Under the pieces are notes generated by a model. It saw only the letters and a program-made list of their open reading frames with translations, was not told the origin of the DNA and ran no database searches. From positions 1 to 5,573 of the forward strand of contig RZYZ01000144.1 in NCBI GenBank assembly GCA_009930125.1: a stretch of 5,573 nucleotides of DNA, read 5' to 3'. Shown here one piece after another: positions 1 to 5,430 of this stretch (the stretch's first letter is position 1; every line of letters begins with the position of its first letter). This stretch comes from Clostridia bacterium (GTDB lineage Bacteria > Bacillota > Clostridia > Clostridiales > Clostridiaceae). A program made the position numbers and the translations under genes.

Positions 1-713
1 TGTCCTGAGATCAGAATCGCAGGCTTGTTTCTTACACCGATGTTGACTTCTGTCATTTCAGGATTGCCGAATTTGGACGTGTTGGCATCATCCAGAAGCG
101 CCATGGCGCTTACGCCAAGCTCACCGGTCTTCAGTGTCAGTGACACCAGATCATCCGCACTTAAGGAGTTGTCCAGCGTGGCAGCCAGTGCTTCATAAGT
201 GAATCCGTAGATGTTCTGGTTTTCCTTTCCGATGTTCAGCGCATGGTGTGAATAGGCAGCCATACCCTTCAGACCATAGATGATGAGCTCTCTCAGAGAA
301 CGCACATCCTCATCCTTCGTGGAAAGGACCCCCACAAGCTTTGCTTTCTTCAGCATGGAATCTCTGTCTGTAACGGTAAAGGAAGCAGCATCAGAGTATT
401 TTTCAAGGTTTGCCAGCTTCTTCAGCTCTTCTCTGTATCCGATCATCTTTCTGATCTGATTTTCGATGGCATCCTCATCAAAGTTCGCATTGGTGATGGT
501 CATGAACAGCGCATTGGTCACCTCATGATTGATTGTACGCATGGATGGTACATTCAGATTCCCCTTGACCACAATCTGGGAAATGCCCTTCAGTGTATAG
601 ATGAGCAGATCCTGAAGATTCGCTACTTCCGGACTTTTTCCGCAGACACCGATGATTTCGCAACCGGTCCCCTTGGATGCTTCCTGACATTGAAAACAAA
701 ACATGTTTGACAT
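1..713 (-). CDS. hcp: Hybrid cluster protein (hydroxylamine reductase / NO-detoxifying Hcp), 5' part, truncated by window edge
   Basis: About 237 codons of the amino-terminal half are visible; the family is usually around 530-550 residues, so the rest lies left of base 1. The protein begins MSNMFCFQCQEASKGTGC and carries cysteines at residues 6, 9, 18 and 24 (C-X2-C-X8-C-X5-C), the ligands of the N-terminal [4Fe-4S] cluster. The Hcp hallmarks ANLQDLLIYTLKG and, at the edge, AILISG follow. The ligands of the hybrid Fe-S-O cluster would be in the missing part. Family knowledge: a cytoplasmic enzyme that reduces hydroxylamine in vitro and is linked to nitric oxide reduction and nitrosative stress. 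The short spacing without an extended Cys region fits the class I form of anaerobes. The start is set by AGGAGG at 723-728, 9 nt upstream of the ATG; the next ATG (704) would be 18 nt away. It is divergent from a Crp/Fnr regulator that probably controls it. Identity is very secure; completeness is unknown. Confidence 0.96.
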   Translation of the reverse strand, partial: MSNMFCFQCQEASKGTGCEIIGVCGKSPEVANLQDLLIYTLKGISQIVVKGNLNVPSMRTINHEVTNALFMTITNANFDEDAIENQIRKMIGYREELKKLANLEKYSDAASFTVTDRDSMLKKAKLVGVLSTKDEDVRSLRELIIYGLKGMAAYSHHALNIGKENQNIYGFTYEALAATLDNSLSADDLVSLTLKTGELGVSAMALLDDANTSKFGNPEMTEVNIGVRNKPAILISG

Positions 714-722
714 AAAACTGAT

Positions 723-728
723 CCTCCT
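723..728 (-). promoter_or_regulatory. Ribosome binding site of hcp
   Basis: The minus strand reads AGGAGG here, 9 nt before the ATG whose first base is 713. It selects this ATG over the in-frame ATG at 704, giving an N-terminus of MSNMFCFQC rather than MFCFQC. Confidence 0.85.
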
Positions 729-755
729 TAAAATTTCAACTGTTTCATTATTGGA

Positions 756-779
756 ATACTTCAGCAGATGCCGAAGTAT
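756..779 (-). promoter_or_regulatory. Near-perfect dyad / hairpin in the hcp leader
   Basis: The arms ATACTTC (756-762) and GAAGTAT (773-779) are exact inverted repeats. After one mismatch (763/772), GCA (764-766) pairs with TGC (769-771), so 10 of 12 positions are symmetric. It lies 43 nt upstream of the hcp start codon and is not followed by a T-tract on the minus strand, so it is not a terminator. It could be an RNA hairpin in the mRNA leader or an operator for a second DNA-binding protein; the sequence does not decide between them. Confidence 0.5.
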
Positions 780-861
780 ATTCTCGCTTTTCCTCAAGTA
801 ACAACTTCTCATTATGGGTTGGATTCATACGACTTGTGTTATGCAAATTATCAGAAATAAC

Positions 862-877
862 TGTAACTAATCTGAAA
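862..877. promoter_or_regulatory. Degenerate half-site related to the 969-984 operator
   Basis: The plus strand reads TGTAAC-TAAT-CTGAAA. The left half is identical to the half-site of the perfect palindrome at 969-984 and the spacer is the same length, but the right half matches only 3 of 6 positions. It falls inside the predicted hcp leader. No good -10 hexamer sits at the class II distance from it. It may be a weak secondary site or chance. Confidence 0.25.
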
Positions 878-920
878 TCTCATAATTCACAATCCGAGTT
901 CTCTTTTTAATTCTGAGTTG

Positions 921-949
921 TTTACTAGGATTACAAAATTGATTATAAT
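921..949 (+). promoter_or_regulatory. Sigma-A-type promoter of the Crp/Fnr regulator gene
   Basis: TTTACT (921-926; 4 of 6 matches to TTGACA) is followed after 17 bp by a perfect TATAAT (944-949), putting the start near 956 and leaving a leader of about 140 nt. Its -10 overlaps the oppositely oriented hcp -10 (the shared bases are in ATTATAAT, 942-949), so the two promoters should not be occupied by polymerase at the same time. Confidence 0.6.
942..947 (-). promoter_or_regulatory. -10 hexamer of the predicted activator-dependent hcp promoter
   Basis: The minus strand reads TATAAT, a perfect -10, which places the start near base 935, about 222 nt before the hcp ATG. The -35 position at 17-bp spacing (965-970) reads CAGTTT, which is not a usable -35. 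The perfect palindrome at 969-984 is centred at -41.5 from this start, the standard class II position of Crp/Fnr activators. The missing -35 together with exact geometry suggests activator dependence. The start site is inferred. Confidence 0.6.
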
Positions 950-968
950 AGAACAGGAAAGTAAAAAC

Positions 969-984
969 TGTAACATCTGTTACA
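969..984. promoter_or_regulatory. Perfect 6-4-6 palindromic operator, probable Crp/Fnr-family (HcpR-like) binding site
   Basis: TGTAAC-ATCT-GTTACA has fully symmetric 6-bp arms around a 4-bp centre, the architecture bound by Crp/Fnr-family dimers. It lies between hcp and a gene of exactly that family. It is centred at -41.5 of the inferred hcp start and spans about +13 to +28 of the inferred regulator start. From memory, half-sites of this type have been predicted for clostridial HcpR regulators; this was not checked here. Binding by the neighbouring protein is inferred. Confidence 0.75.
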
Positions 985-996
985 CTTTTGATAATA

Positions 997-1056
997 TTTC
1001 AGCTTTTTGCGAAGTTTCTTGTTCAGCTTCCGTTTCCCAAGAACAGGAAGCTGAAA
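997..1056 (+). promoter_or_regulatory. Hairpin with alternative pairing partner in the regulator mRNA leader
   Basis: TTCAGCTTCC (1022-1031) and GGAAGCTGAA (1046-1055) form a perfect 10-bp stem with a 14-nt loop. An upstream copy TTTCAGCTT (997-1005) can pair perfectly with AAGCTGAAA (1048-1056), so the 3' arm has two exclusive partners. No T-run follows, so this is not an intrinsic terminator as it stands. It lies between the predicted start and the Shine-Dalgarno at 1079-1087 and could affect message stability or translation. Confidence 0.4.
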
Positions 1057-1096
1057 GCGCTCCCCATTATCTGATTAGAAGAAGAGGTACCTATAT

Positions 1097-1765
1097 ATGG
1101 AAATCAACATGAAGAACCTAATGAAAAACTCCATGTTTCAGAACATGAGTGAAGAAGAAATCAGAAGCATTCTGGACCTTGGCACCTGTGTCCAGGAAAC
1201 CTATGAAAAAGACACCCTGGTCATCGAAGAGAATGAAGACTGCGACACCATAGGCTTCGTTCTGGAAGGAACCCTCACCATTCAGCAGTACGGATTAAGC
1301 GGTGACGCCCTCACCATCAATGTCTTCCGGCATGGAGACTGCTTCGGTGCCCCCCTGCTGTTCACCTCCAGAGCGAAATATCCTTTCACCCTGGTCACTT
1401 CCACAAAGAGCACCGTGCTCTTTATCCCTTTCGTTCAGATGAGAACCATGCTGGAGAAAAGCAGAACCTTTAACACCAATTACCTCACCTTTTTGTCCAA
1501 CCATATCTTCATTCTGAAAAACAAAATCAAGATTCTTGCCCACAATGATGTGCGTTCCAGACTTATGATCTATCTCTCAAGAGAGATTGAGACCGCAGGA
1601 ACCACCAGGTTCAGAATGCGCCACAAGAAGATCCAGATCAGTGAAATCATCAAGGTCGCCAGACCTTCTGTATCTCGCGAGCTGTCTAATATGGAGCGGG
1701 ATGGACTCATCAGAATCGACGGCAATCAGATTGAGATTCTAGCCCCGGAAGAATTTGTGCTGTAA
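1097..1765 (+). CDS. Crp/Fnr-family transcriptional regulator, HcpR-like, divergent from hcp
   Basis: The protein has 222 residues, usual for Crp/Fnr regulators. Residues about 15-135 form the cyclic-nucleotide-binding-type beta barrel, with turns such as VLEGTL (55-60) and FRHGDCFGAPLLF (77-89). A long dimer helix follows. The C-terminal winged helix-turn-helix has a recognition helix near ARPSVSRELSNMERDGLI (188-205). The cAMP-binding cassette of Crp is not conserved. The only cysteines are 31, 49 and 82, with no N-terminal Fnr-type cluster motif, so it is neither Crp nor canonical Fnr. Known HcpR proteins control hcp and sense nitrogen oxides, in some species through heme; that identity is inferred here from the neighbouring hcp and the shared palindrome. 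The start at 1097 has AAGAAGAGG (1079-1087) 9 nt upstream; the ATG at 1109 is the alternative. It likely represses itself and activates hcp. Family is very sure, subfamily moderately so. Confidence 0.9.
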   Translation: MEINMKNLMKNSMFQNMSEEEIRSILDLGTCVQETYEKDTLVIEENEDCDTIGFVLEGTLTIQQYGLSGDALTINVFRHGDCFGAPLLFTSRAKYPFTLVTSTKSTVLFIPFVQMRTMLEKSRTFNTNYLTFLSNHIFILKNKIKILAHNDVRSRLMIYLSREIETAGTTRFRMRHKKIQISEIIKVARPSVSRELSNMERDGLIRIDGNQIEILAPEEFVL

Positions 1766-1888
1766 GTAAAGGAAGGCTTCTCTGAAATAAAAACAAGCCC
1801 TACTCTTCACACCATATCTTGCACTATAAATGTCTGTTCACCCCAACATATAGGATTACGTGCCATCATAGGATGGATTTCTCGAAAA

Positions 1889-1939
1889 AGAAGAAAGACT
1901 TTGTATCCCCTCCACAGGAAGATACAAAGTCTTTCTTTT
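1889..1939. terminator. Bidirectional intrinsic terminator between the regulator and rho
   Basis: Arms 1891-1907 and 1921-1937 are a perfect 17-bp inverted repeat with a 13-nt loop; a G-T wobble and one more pair extend the stem outward. T-rich flanks follow on both strands (CTTTCTTTT on plus, TTCTTTTT on minus). It sits 12 nt beyond the rho stop codon and about 125 nt beyond the regulator stop, between convergent genes, so it can end both transcripts. The remaining bases from 1766 to 1888 show no gene and only a weak 5-bp inverted repeat. Confidence 0.88.
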
Positions 1940-1950
1940 AAAAAACAGTA

Positions 1951-3465
1951 TTATTGAAACAGCTTGCTCTTTTTCAGGATTTCAATGAATTCCTCATTGT
2001 TTTCAGACTGACTCATCATCTTGATGAGATCTTCCGTCACACGATCTGCACTTCCGCCTGAATTCATCTGCCTTCTGATGTTCATCGTCATCTCGTATTC
2101 ATCCTCACTGAGCAGAGCTTTCTCTTTTCTCGTTCCGGATTTGTAGATGTCGATGGCCGGGAAGATTCTTCTCTCCTGGAGTCTTCGGTCCAGGTGAATC
2201 TCCATATTACCCGTTCCCTTGAACTCTTCAAAGATCATGTCATCCATTCTTGAACCTGTCTCCACCAGAGCGGTCGCCAGAATCGTCAGGCTTCCGCCCT
2301 CTTCGATGTTTCTCGCAGCACCGAAGAACTTCTTAGGCATGATCAGGGCAGCGGGGTCGAGCCCTCCCGACAAAGTTCTCCCCGAAGGATTCACCGTCAG
2401 GTTGTAGGCTCTTGCAAGCCTTGTTATGGAATCCATCAGGATGAGTACATCCTGCTTCTGTTCCACCATGCGCTTGGCACGCTCCAGAACCATTCTGGCC
2501 ACCTTGGTGTGATGATCCGGTTCCTCATCAAAGGTGGAATAGATCACTTCACCATCGATGCTTCTCTGCATATCCGTCACTTCTTCAGGACGCTCATCGA
2601 TAAGGAGCACAATGATTTTGATATCCGGACTGTTCTTCGCGATGTTCTGTGCGATCTTTTTCAGTATGGTTGTCTTGCCCGCTTTGGGTGGTGCAACAAT
2701 GAGCCCTCTCTGCCCCTTCCCCATGGGTGCCATGAGATCGATGATTCTTGTGGACAGATCGTTTTCCGAAGACACTTCCATACGGATTCTTTCATCCGGA
2801 TAGATCGGTGTAAGTCGGTCAAAATAGGGTCTCCCAACGGATTTTTCAGGATTTTCTCCATTGATCTTCTCAATGTAATTGAGACCGGCAAACTTTTCCC
2901 CTTCCCTCGGATACCTGGCATACCCGATGACTTCATCTCCGGTTCTAAGATCAAATCTTCTGATCTGAGGTGGAGATACATAAATATCTTCTGGACTCGT
3001 CAGATAATTTTCTCCTCTCAGAAAACCGAAATTATTCATATCGAGAATTTCGAATACACCCTTGCAGTCAAACTCGTTGGAGTACTTCACTCTTCTGCCA
3101 TCACTTCTACCTGATGCGCCCGCTTCTCTTTCCCTGGAGGTCTCCTCTACTTTTGATGATGCTTCACGGATATTCCGCTGATCATCCGCTTCTTGCCTTT
3201 TCTCATGTGATGTTTCATCTTTCACGTTTTCAGGCTTCTCTTCCTTTTCCCGTGCGTCAGAACCTTTCGCCTGAATTTCCTCCAGAGCTAAGGATTCCTT
3301 CACCTCGTCAACGGAAAGATCTTTTGATTTCATCACTTCATCCAGAATTGAAATCAGTTCCGCTTTCCGGTATTTCATGTAACTTTTCACCTGGTGTTCT
3401 TTTGCAAGAACTCTGAGCTCGTCAAGTTTGAGCTTCGACAGCTCTGTAATTTGTTCATTCGCCAT
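1951..3465 (-). CDS. rho: Transcription termination factor Rho, long form with charged N-terminal insertion
   Basis: The protein has 504 residues, against about 420 in E. coli. Residues about 5-45 are the Rho N-terminal helical domain (LSKLKLDELRVLAKEH). Residues about 47-127 are an extra segment rich in E, K, R, S and D, probably disordered. The cold-shock-type primary RNA-binding domain spans about 132-205 (FGFLRGENYL, DIYVSPPQIRRF). The ATPase core has Walker A GLIVAPPKAGKTT (254-266), DERPEEV (290-296), Walker B DVLILMDS (339-346), a Q-loop SGRTLSGGLDP (361-371), the R-loop GTGNM (417-421) and SGTRKE (443-448). All motor motifs look intact. Family role: a hexameric ATP-driven RNA translocase that ends untranslated transcripts. 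The start at 3465 is chosen because AGGAG (3474-3478) is 8 nt upstream; the GTG at 3471 would leave 2 nt. It follows pyrG after 308 bases, with a terminator on either side, so it is probably transcribed alone. No rpmE follows it. Confidence 0.97.
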   Translation of the reverse strand: MANEQITELSKLKLDELRVLAKEHQVKSYMKYRKAELISILDEVMKSKDLSVDEVKESLALEEIQAKGSDAREKEEKPENVKDETSHEKRQEADDQRNIREASSKVEETSREREAGASGRSDGRRVKYSNEFDCKGVFEILDMNNFGFLRGENYLTSPEDIYVSPPQIRRFDLRTGDEVIGYARYPREGEKFAGLNYIEKINGENPEKSVGRPYFDRLTPIYPDERIRMEVSSENDLSTRIIDLMAPMGKGQRGLIVAPPKAGKTTILKKIAQNIAKNSPDIKIIVLLIDERPEEVTDMQRSIDGEVIYSTFDEEPDHHTKVARMVLERAKRMVEQKQDVLILMDSITRLARAYNLTVNPSGRTLSGGLDPAALIMPKKFFGAARNIEEGGSLTILATALVETGSRMDDMIFEEFKGTGNMEIHLDRRLQERRIFPAIDIYKSGTRKEKALLSEDEYEMTMNIRRQMNSGGSADRVTEDLIKMMSQSENNEEFIEILKKSKLFQ

Positions 3466-3473
3466 ATGCACAG

Positions 3474-3478
3474 CTCCT
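3474..3478 (-). promoter_or_regulatory. Ribosome binding site that decides the rho start
   Basis: The minus strand reads AGGAG, 8 nt before the ATG at 3465. The in-frame GTG at 3471 is only 2 nt from it and would be unusable, so the product should start MANEQITEL, two residues shorter than the longest reading frame. Confidence 0.85.
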
Positions 3479-3631
3479 CTTTCGGGTTTATTCTTTACTA
3501 TTGTTCACTAATACATCATTCCTTATACTTCAGAAGGAAATTGCATTAGATTGATGTCTGATTGTTTGTCGGAGTTTAGAAAATTAGATTTAAAATTCTA
3601 TAGACTATTGTAGAAAATCATGCAGAAAATC

Positions 3632-3661
3632 AATATATAAATTGAAATCATCTTATCTCAA
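3632..3661 (-). promoter_or_regulatory. Candidate rho promoter, proximal
   Basis: On the minus strand TTGAGA (3656-3661; 5 of 6 to consensus) is followed after 18 bp by TATATT (3632-3637; 5 of 6). The start would be near 3625, giving a leader of about 160 nt. It overlaps a second candidate slightly upstream, and sequence alone does not say which is used. Confidence 0.45.
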
Positions 3662-3678
3662 AATACCTGAATTGTAAA
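3650..3678 (-). promoter_or_regulatory. Candidate rho promoter, distal
   Basis: TTTACA (3673-3678; 5 of 6) with a 17-bp spacer to TAAGAT (3650-3655; 4 of 6) on the minus strand. The start would be near 3643. Its -10 abuts the -35 of the proximal candidate, so the two are alternatives. Confidence 0.35.
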
Positions 3679-3720
3679 GTTTCACTGTGCACATGCCCGC
3701 CTCAACCGGAAAACCAGAAC

Positions 3721-3754
3721 GAAGAAGCAGCGTCTTTTAAGATGCTGCTTCTTC
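3721..3754 (-). terminator. Probable pyrG terminator
   Basis: GAAGAAGCAGC (3721-3731) and GCTGCTTCTTC (3744-3754) are perfect 11-bp arms. The stem continues inward through a G-T wobble and three or four further pairs. It starts 20 nt after the pyrG stop codon. The downstream minus-strand tract (GTTCTGGTTTTCC) is only moderately T-rich, so termination may be partial or aided by Rho. Confidence 0.65.
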
Positions 3755-3773
3755 ACTCTCTTTAAGAAAATCT

Positions 3774-5375
3774 CTACTTATCCATGGACGCCCTGATGAA
3801 ATCCCTGAATAACGGATGCGGATCTGTGGGTCTGCTCTTCAGCTCGGGATGAAACTGTGTGGCCACAAACCATTTGTGTTCTGGAATCTCAATGATTTCC
3901 ACCAGATTTCTGCCGGGATTGCGTCCCGTGAAACGCATTCCGTTCTCCTCAAAATCCTTGATGTACTCATTATTGAATTCATATCGATGACGATGTCTTT
4001 CAAAGATTGTGGTTTTCCCATAGGCTTCTTCCGCATGAGATCCTTTCTCAAGCGTCGCTTCATATAGACCCAGTCTCATGGTTCCACCAAGTTCATCGAT
4101 CCGCCTCTGTTCCATCATAAGATCGATCACAGCATGACCGGTATCCTTATCGAACTCGCTGCTGTGGGCATCCTCATACCCCAGGACATTCCTTGCGAAT
4201 TCAATCACTGCTGTCTGCATACCCAGACAGATCCCAAGAAACGGAATGTTTCTGGTTCTTGCATACTCGATGGCCAGAATCTTCCCTTCAATTCCTCTGG
4301 TCCCGAATCCACCTGGCACAAGAATCCCGTCCGCTTTTTTCAGCCGGTCCGCCACGTTTTCTTTTGTGAGGTCCATGGCATTCACCCAGCTGATCTCTAC
4401 TTCTGCACCGTTATAAAGTCCTCCATGGGAGAGTGCCTCCACCACGGAAAGATAGGCATCATGCAGCTCCACATATTTCCCCACCAGGGCGATGGTCACC
4501 TTCTTGTCCAGGTGCTTCATGCGATATACCATATCCTCCCACTGGGTATTGTCGGCTTTTCCGCATTGAAGATGGAGCTTTTCGCAGGCCAGTGCATCCA
4601 GGCCTTCTTTCTCGAGCAGAAGAGGTATCTCATAGAGGATATCCGCATCCAGATTCTGTATGACTGCTCTGGACTCCACGTTGCAGAACAGGCCGATTTT
4701 ATTCTTCAGCTCCGATGACAGCGGCTTTTCAGAGCGGCAGACGATGATATCCGGCTGGATACCAATGCTTCTCAGCTCTTTTACACTGTGCTGTGTGGGT
4801 TTCGTCTTGAGTTCTCCTGCTTTCCCGAGGAAGGGCACAAGCGTCACATGAATGAACAGCACATTTTCCTCTCCCACATCATATTTGATCTGCCTGATGG
4901 CTTCCAGAAACGGCAGTGACTCGATATCCCCCACGGTGCCGCCGATTTCCGTGATGATCACATCCACATCCTGACTATGGGATGCACTGAAGATCTTCTC
5001 CTTGATCTCATTGGTGATATGAGGAATGACCTGCACGGTACCACCGAGGTATTCCCCTTTTCTTTCCTTACTGATGACATTCCAGTAGACTCTGCCCGTG
5101 GTGACATTACTGTCCTGAGAAAGATTTTCATCAATGAATCTTTCGTAATGGCCCAGATCCAGATCGGTTTCCGCCCCGTCATCTGTAACAAACACTTCCC
5201 CATGCTGATAAGGGCTCATGGTGCCAGGATCCACATTCAGATAAGGGTCGAATTTCTGCAGTGTGACCTTCAGCCCTCTGTTTTTCAGCAGTCTCCCCAG
5301 TGACGCGGCCGTGATGCCTTTCCCTAAAGATGAGACCACTCCGCCGGTGACGAAAATGTACTTTGTATTTTTCAT
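3774..5375 (-). CDS. pyrG: CTP synthase (glutamine-hydrolysing)
   Basis: The protein has 533 residues, the usual length. It converts UTP, ATP and glutamine to CTP, the last step of pyrimidine ribonucleotide synthesis, in the cytoplasm. The synthetase domain (about 1-265) begins MKNTKYIFVTGGVVSSLGKG with the P-loop at 11-20, followed by KFDPYLNVDPGTMSPYQHGE (41-60), the metal-binding region TEIGGTVGDIES (142-153) and the UTP-site region KTKPTQHSVKELR (190-202). The class I glutamine amidotransferase domain follows (about 293-533), with PGGFGTRG (354-361), the nucleophile Cys383 in FLGICLGMQ and the His509/Glu511 pair in QFHPEL. All catalytic residues are present. The start at 5375 has GGGAGGAG (5381-5388) 5 nt upstream; the longer frame from the TTG at 5402 would add nine residues ahead of this conserved start. 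No strong minus-strand promoter is obvious upstream, and there is no attenuator hairpin between the nearby G-run (5432-5435) and the gene. Confidence 0.98.
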   Translation of the reverse strand: MKNTKYIFVTGGVVSSLGKGITAASLGRLLKNRGLKVTLQKFDPYLNVDPGTMSPYQHGEVFVTDDGAETDLDLGHYERFIDENLSQDSNVTTGRVYWNVISKERKGEYLGGTVQVIPHITNEIKEKIFSASHSQDVDVIITEIGGTVGDIESLPFLEAIRQIKYDVGEENVLFIHVTLVPFLGKAGELKTKPTQHSVKELRSIGIQPDIIVCRSEKPLSSELKNKIGLFCNVESRAVIQNLDADILYEIPLLLEKEGLDALACEKLHLQCGKADNTQWEDMVYRMKHLDKKVTIALVGKYVELHDAYLSVVEALSHGGLYNGAEVEISWVNAMDLTKENVADRLKKADGILVPGGFGTRGIEGKILAIEYARTRNIPFLGICLGMQTAVIEFARNVLGYEDAHSSEFDKDTGHAVIDLMMEQRRIDELGGTMRLGLYEATLEKGSHAEEAYGKTTIFERHRHRYEFNNEYIKDFEENGMRFTGRNPGRNLVEIIEIPEHKWFVATQFHPELKSRPTDPHPLFRDFIRASMDK

Positions 5376-5380
5376 AAAAA

Positions 5381-5388
5381 CTCCTCCC
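5381..5388 (-). promoter_or_regulatory. Ribosome binding site that decides the pyrG start
   Basis: The minus strand reads GGGAGGAG, a near-complete Shine-Dalgarno, 5 nt before the ATG at 5375. This fixes the N-terminus as MKNTKYIFVTGG and excludes the in-frame TTG at 5402, which lies upstream of the site. Confidence 0.9.
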
Positions 5389-5395
5389 AGAACTC

Positions 5396-5423
5396 TTGAC
5401 AAGTATTTTGTGTTTGGTATAAT
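5396..5423 (+). promoter_or_regulatory. Consensus extended -10 sigma-A promoter, firing away from pyrG
   Basis: TTGACA (5396-5401) matches the -35 consensus perfectly. After 16 bp a perfect TATAAT (5418-5423) is preceded by TGG, the extended -10 TGn element. The likely start is the A at 5431. It lies in the pyrG upstream region but points right, away from pyrG. It is the strongest promoter in the window by match. A weaker -10-like TATTAT (5419-5424) overlaps it on the minus strand. Confidence 0.75.
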
Positions 5424-5430
5424 AAGAATT

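Larger units (their letters stand above)
714..1096. other. Divergent intergenic control region between hcp and the Crp/Fnr regulator
   Basis: This 383-base AT-rich spacer contains no convincing gene. It holds overlapping back-to-back promoters around 921-949, a perfect 6-4-6 palindrome at 969-984, a degenerate relative at 862-877, a hairpin in the hcp leader (756-779) and a hairpin in the regulator leader (1022-1055). Each is listed separately. If the inferred starts are right, the hcp transcript has an unusually long leader of about 222 nt and the regulator one of about 140 nt. Confidence 0.8.
3466..3720. other. AT-rich spacer and rho leader, no gene seen
   Basis: No coding region with a ribosome site is visible on either strand. 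On the minus strand it contains the candidate rho promoters and, downstream, an AT-rich leader of about 160 nt with a weak 6-bp inverted repeat (TTCCTT 3519-3524, AAGGAA 3534-3539). Nothing resembling a known riboswitch could be recognised by eye. Confidence 0.6.

Noticed and set aside
525..710. Plus-strand frame antisense to hcp
   Set aside because: It is a shadow of the strongly conserved hcp coding frame and has no ribosome site.
748..828. 26-codon minus-strand reading frame in the hcp leader (starts MNPTHNEKLLLEEK)
   Set aside because: There is no Shine-Dalgarno before its ATG, no recognisable product, and its 3' part coincides with the dyad at 756-779. It could be a gene relic or chance.
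918..1112. 64-codon plus-strand frame beginning at a TTG
   Set aside because: It spans the regulator's promoter, operator and leader hairpin, has no ribosome site, and its composition looks non-coding.
2509..3114. 201-codon plus-strand frame antisense to rho
   Set aside because: It is a shadow frame inside a complete, motif-verified rho gene; there is no ribosome site or family signature.
3519..3539. 6-bp inverted repeat in the rho leader
   Set aside because: The stem is short and AT-rich with a 9-nt loop, and is expected by chance in such sequence.
4134..4718. 194-codon plus-strand frame antisense to pyrG
   Set aside because: It is a shadow of the intact pyrG frame; the protein looks like a complement translation with scattered Cys and His and no recognisable domain.
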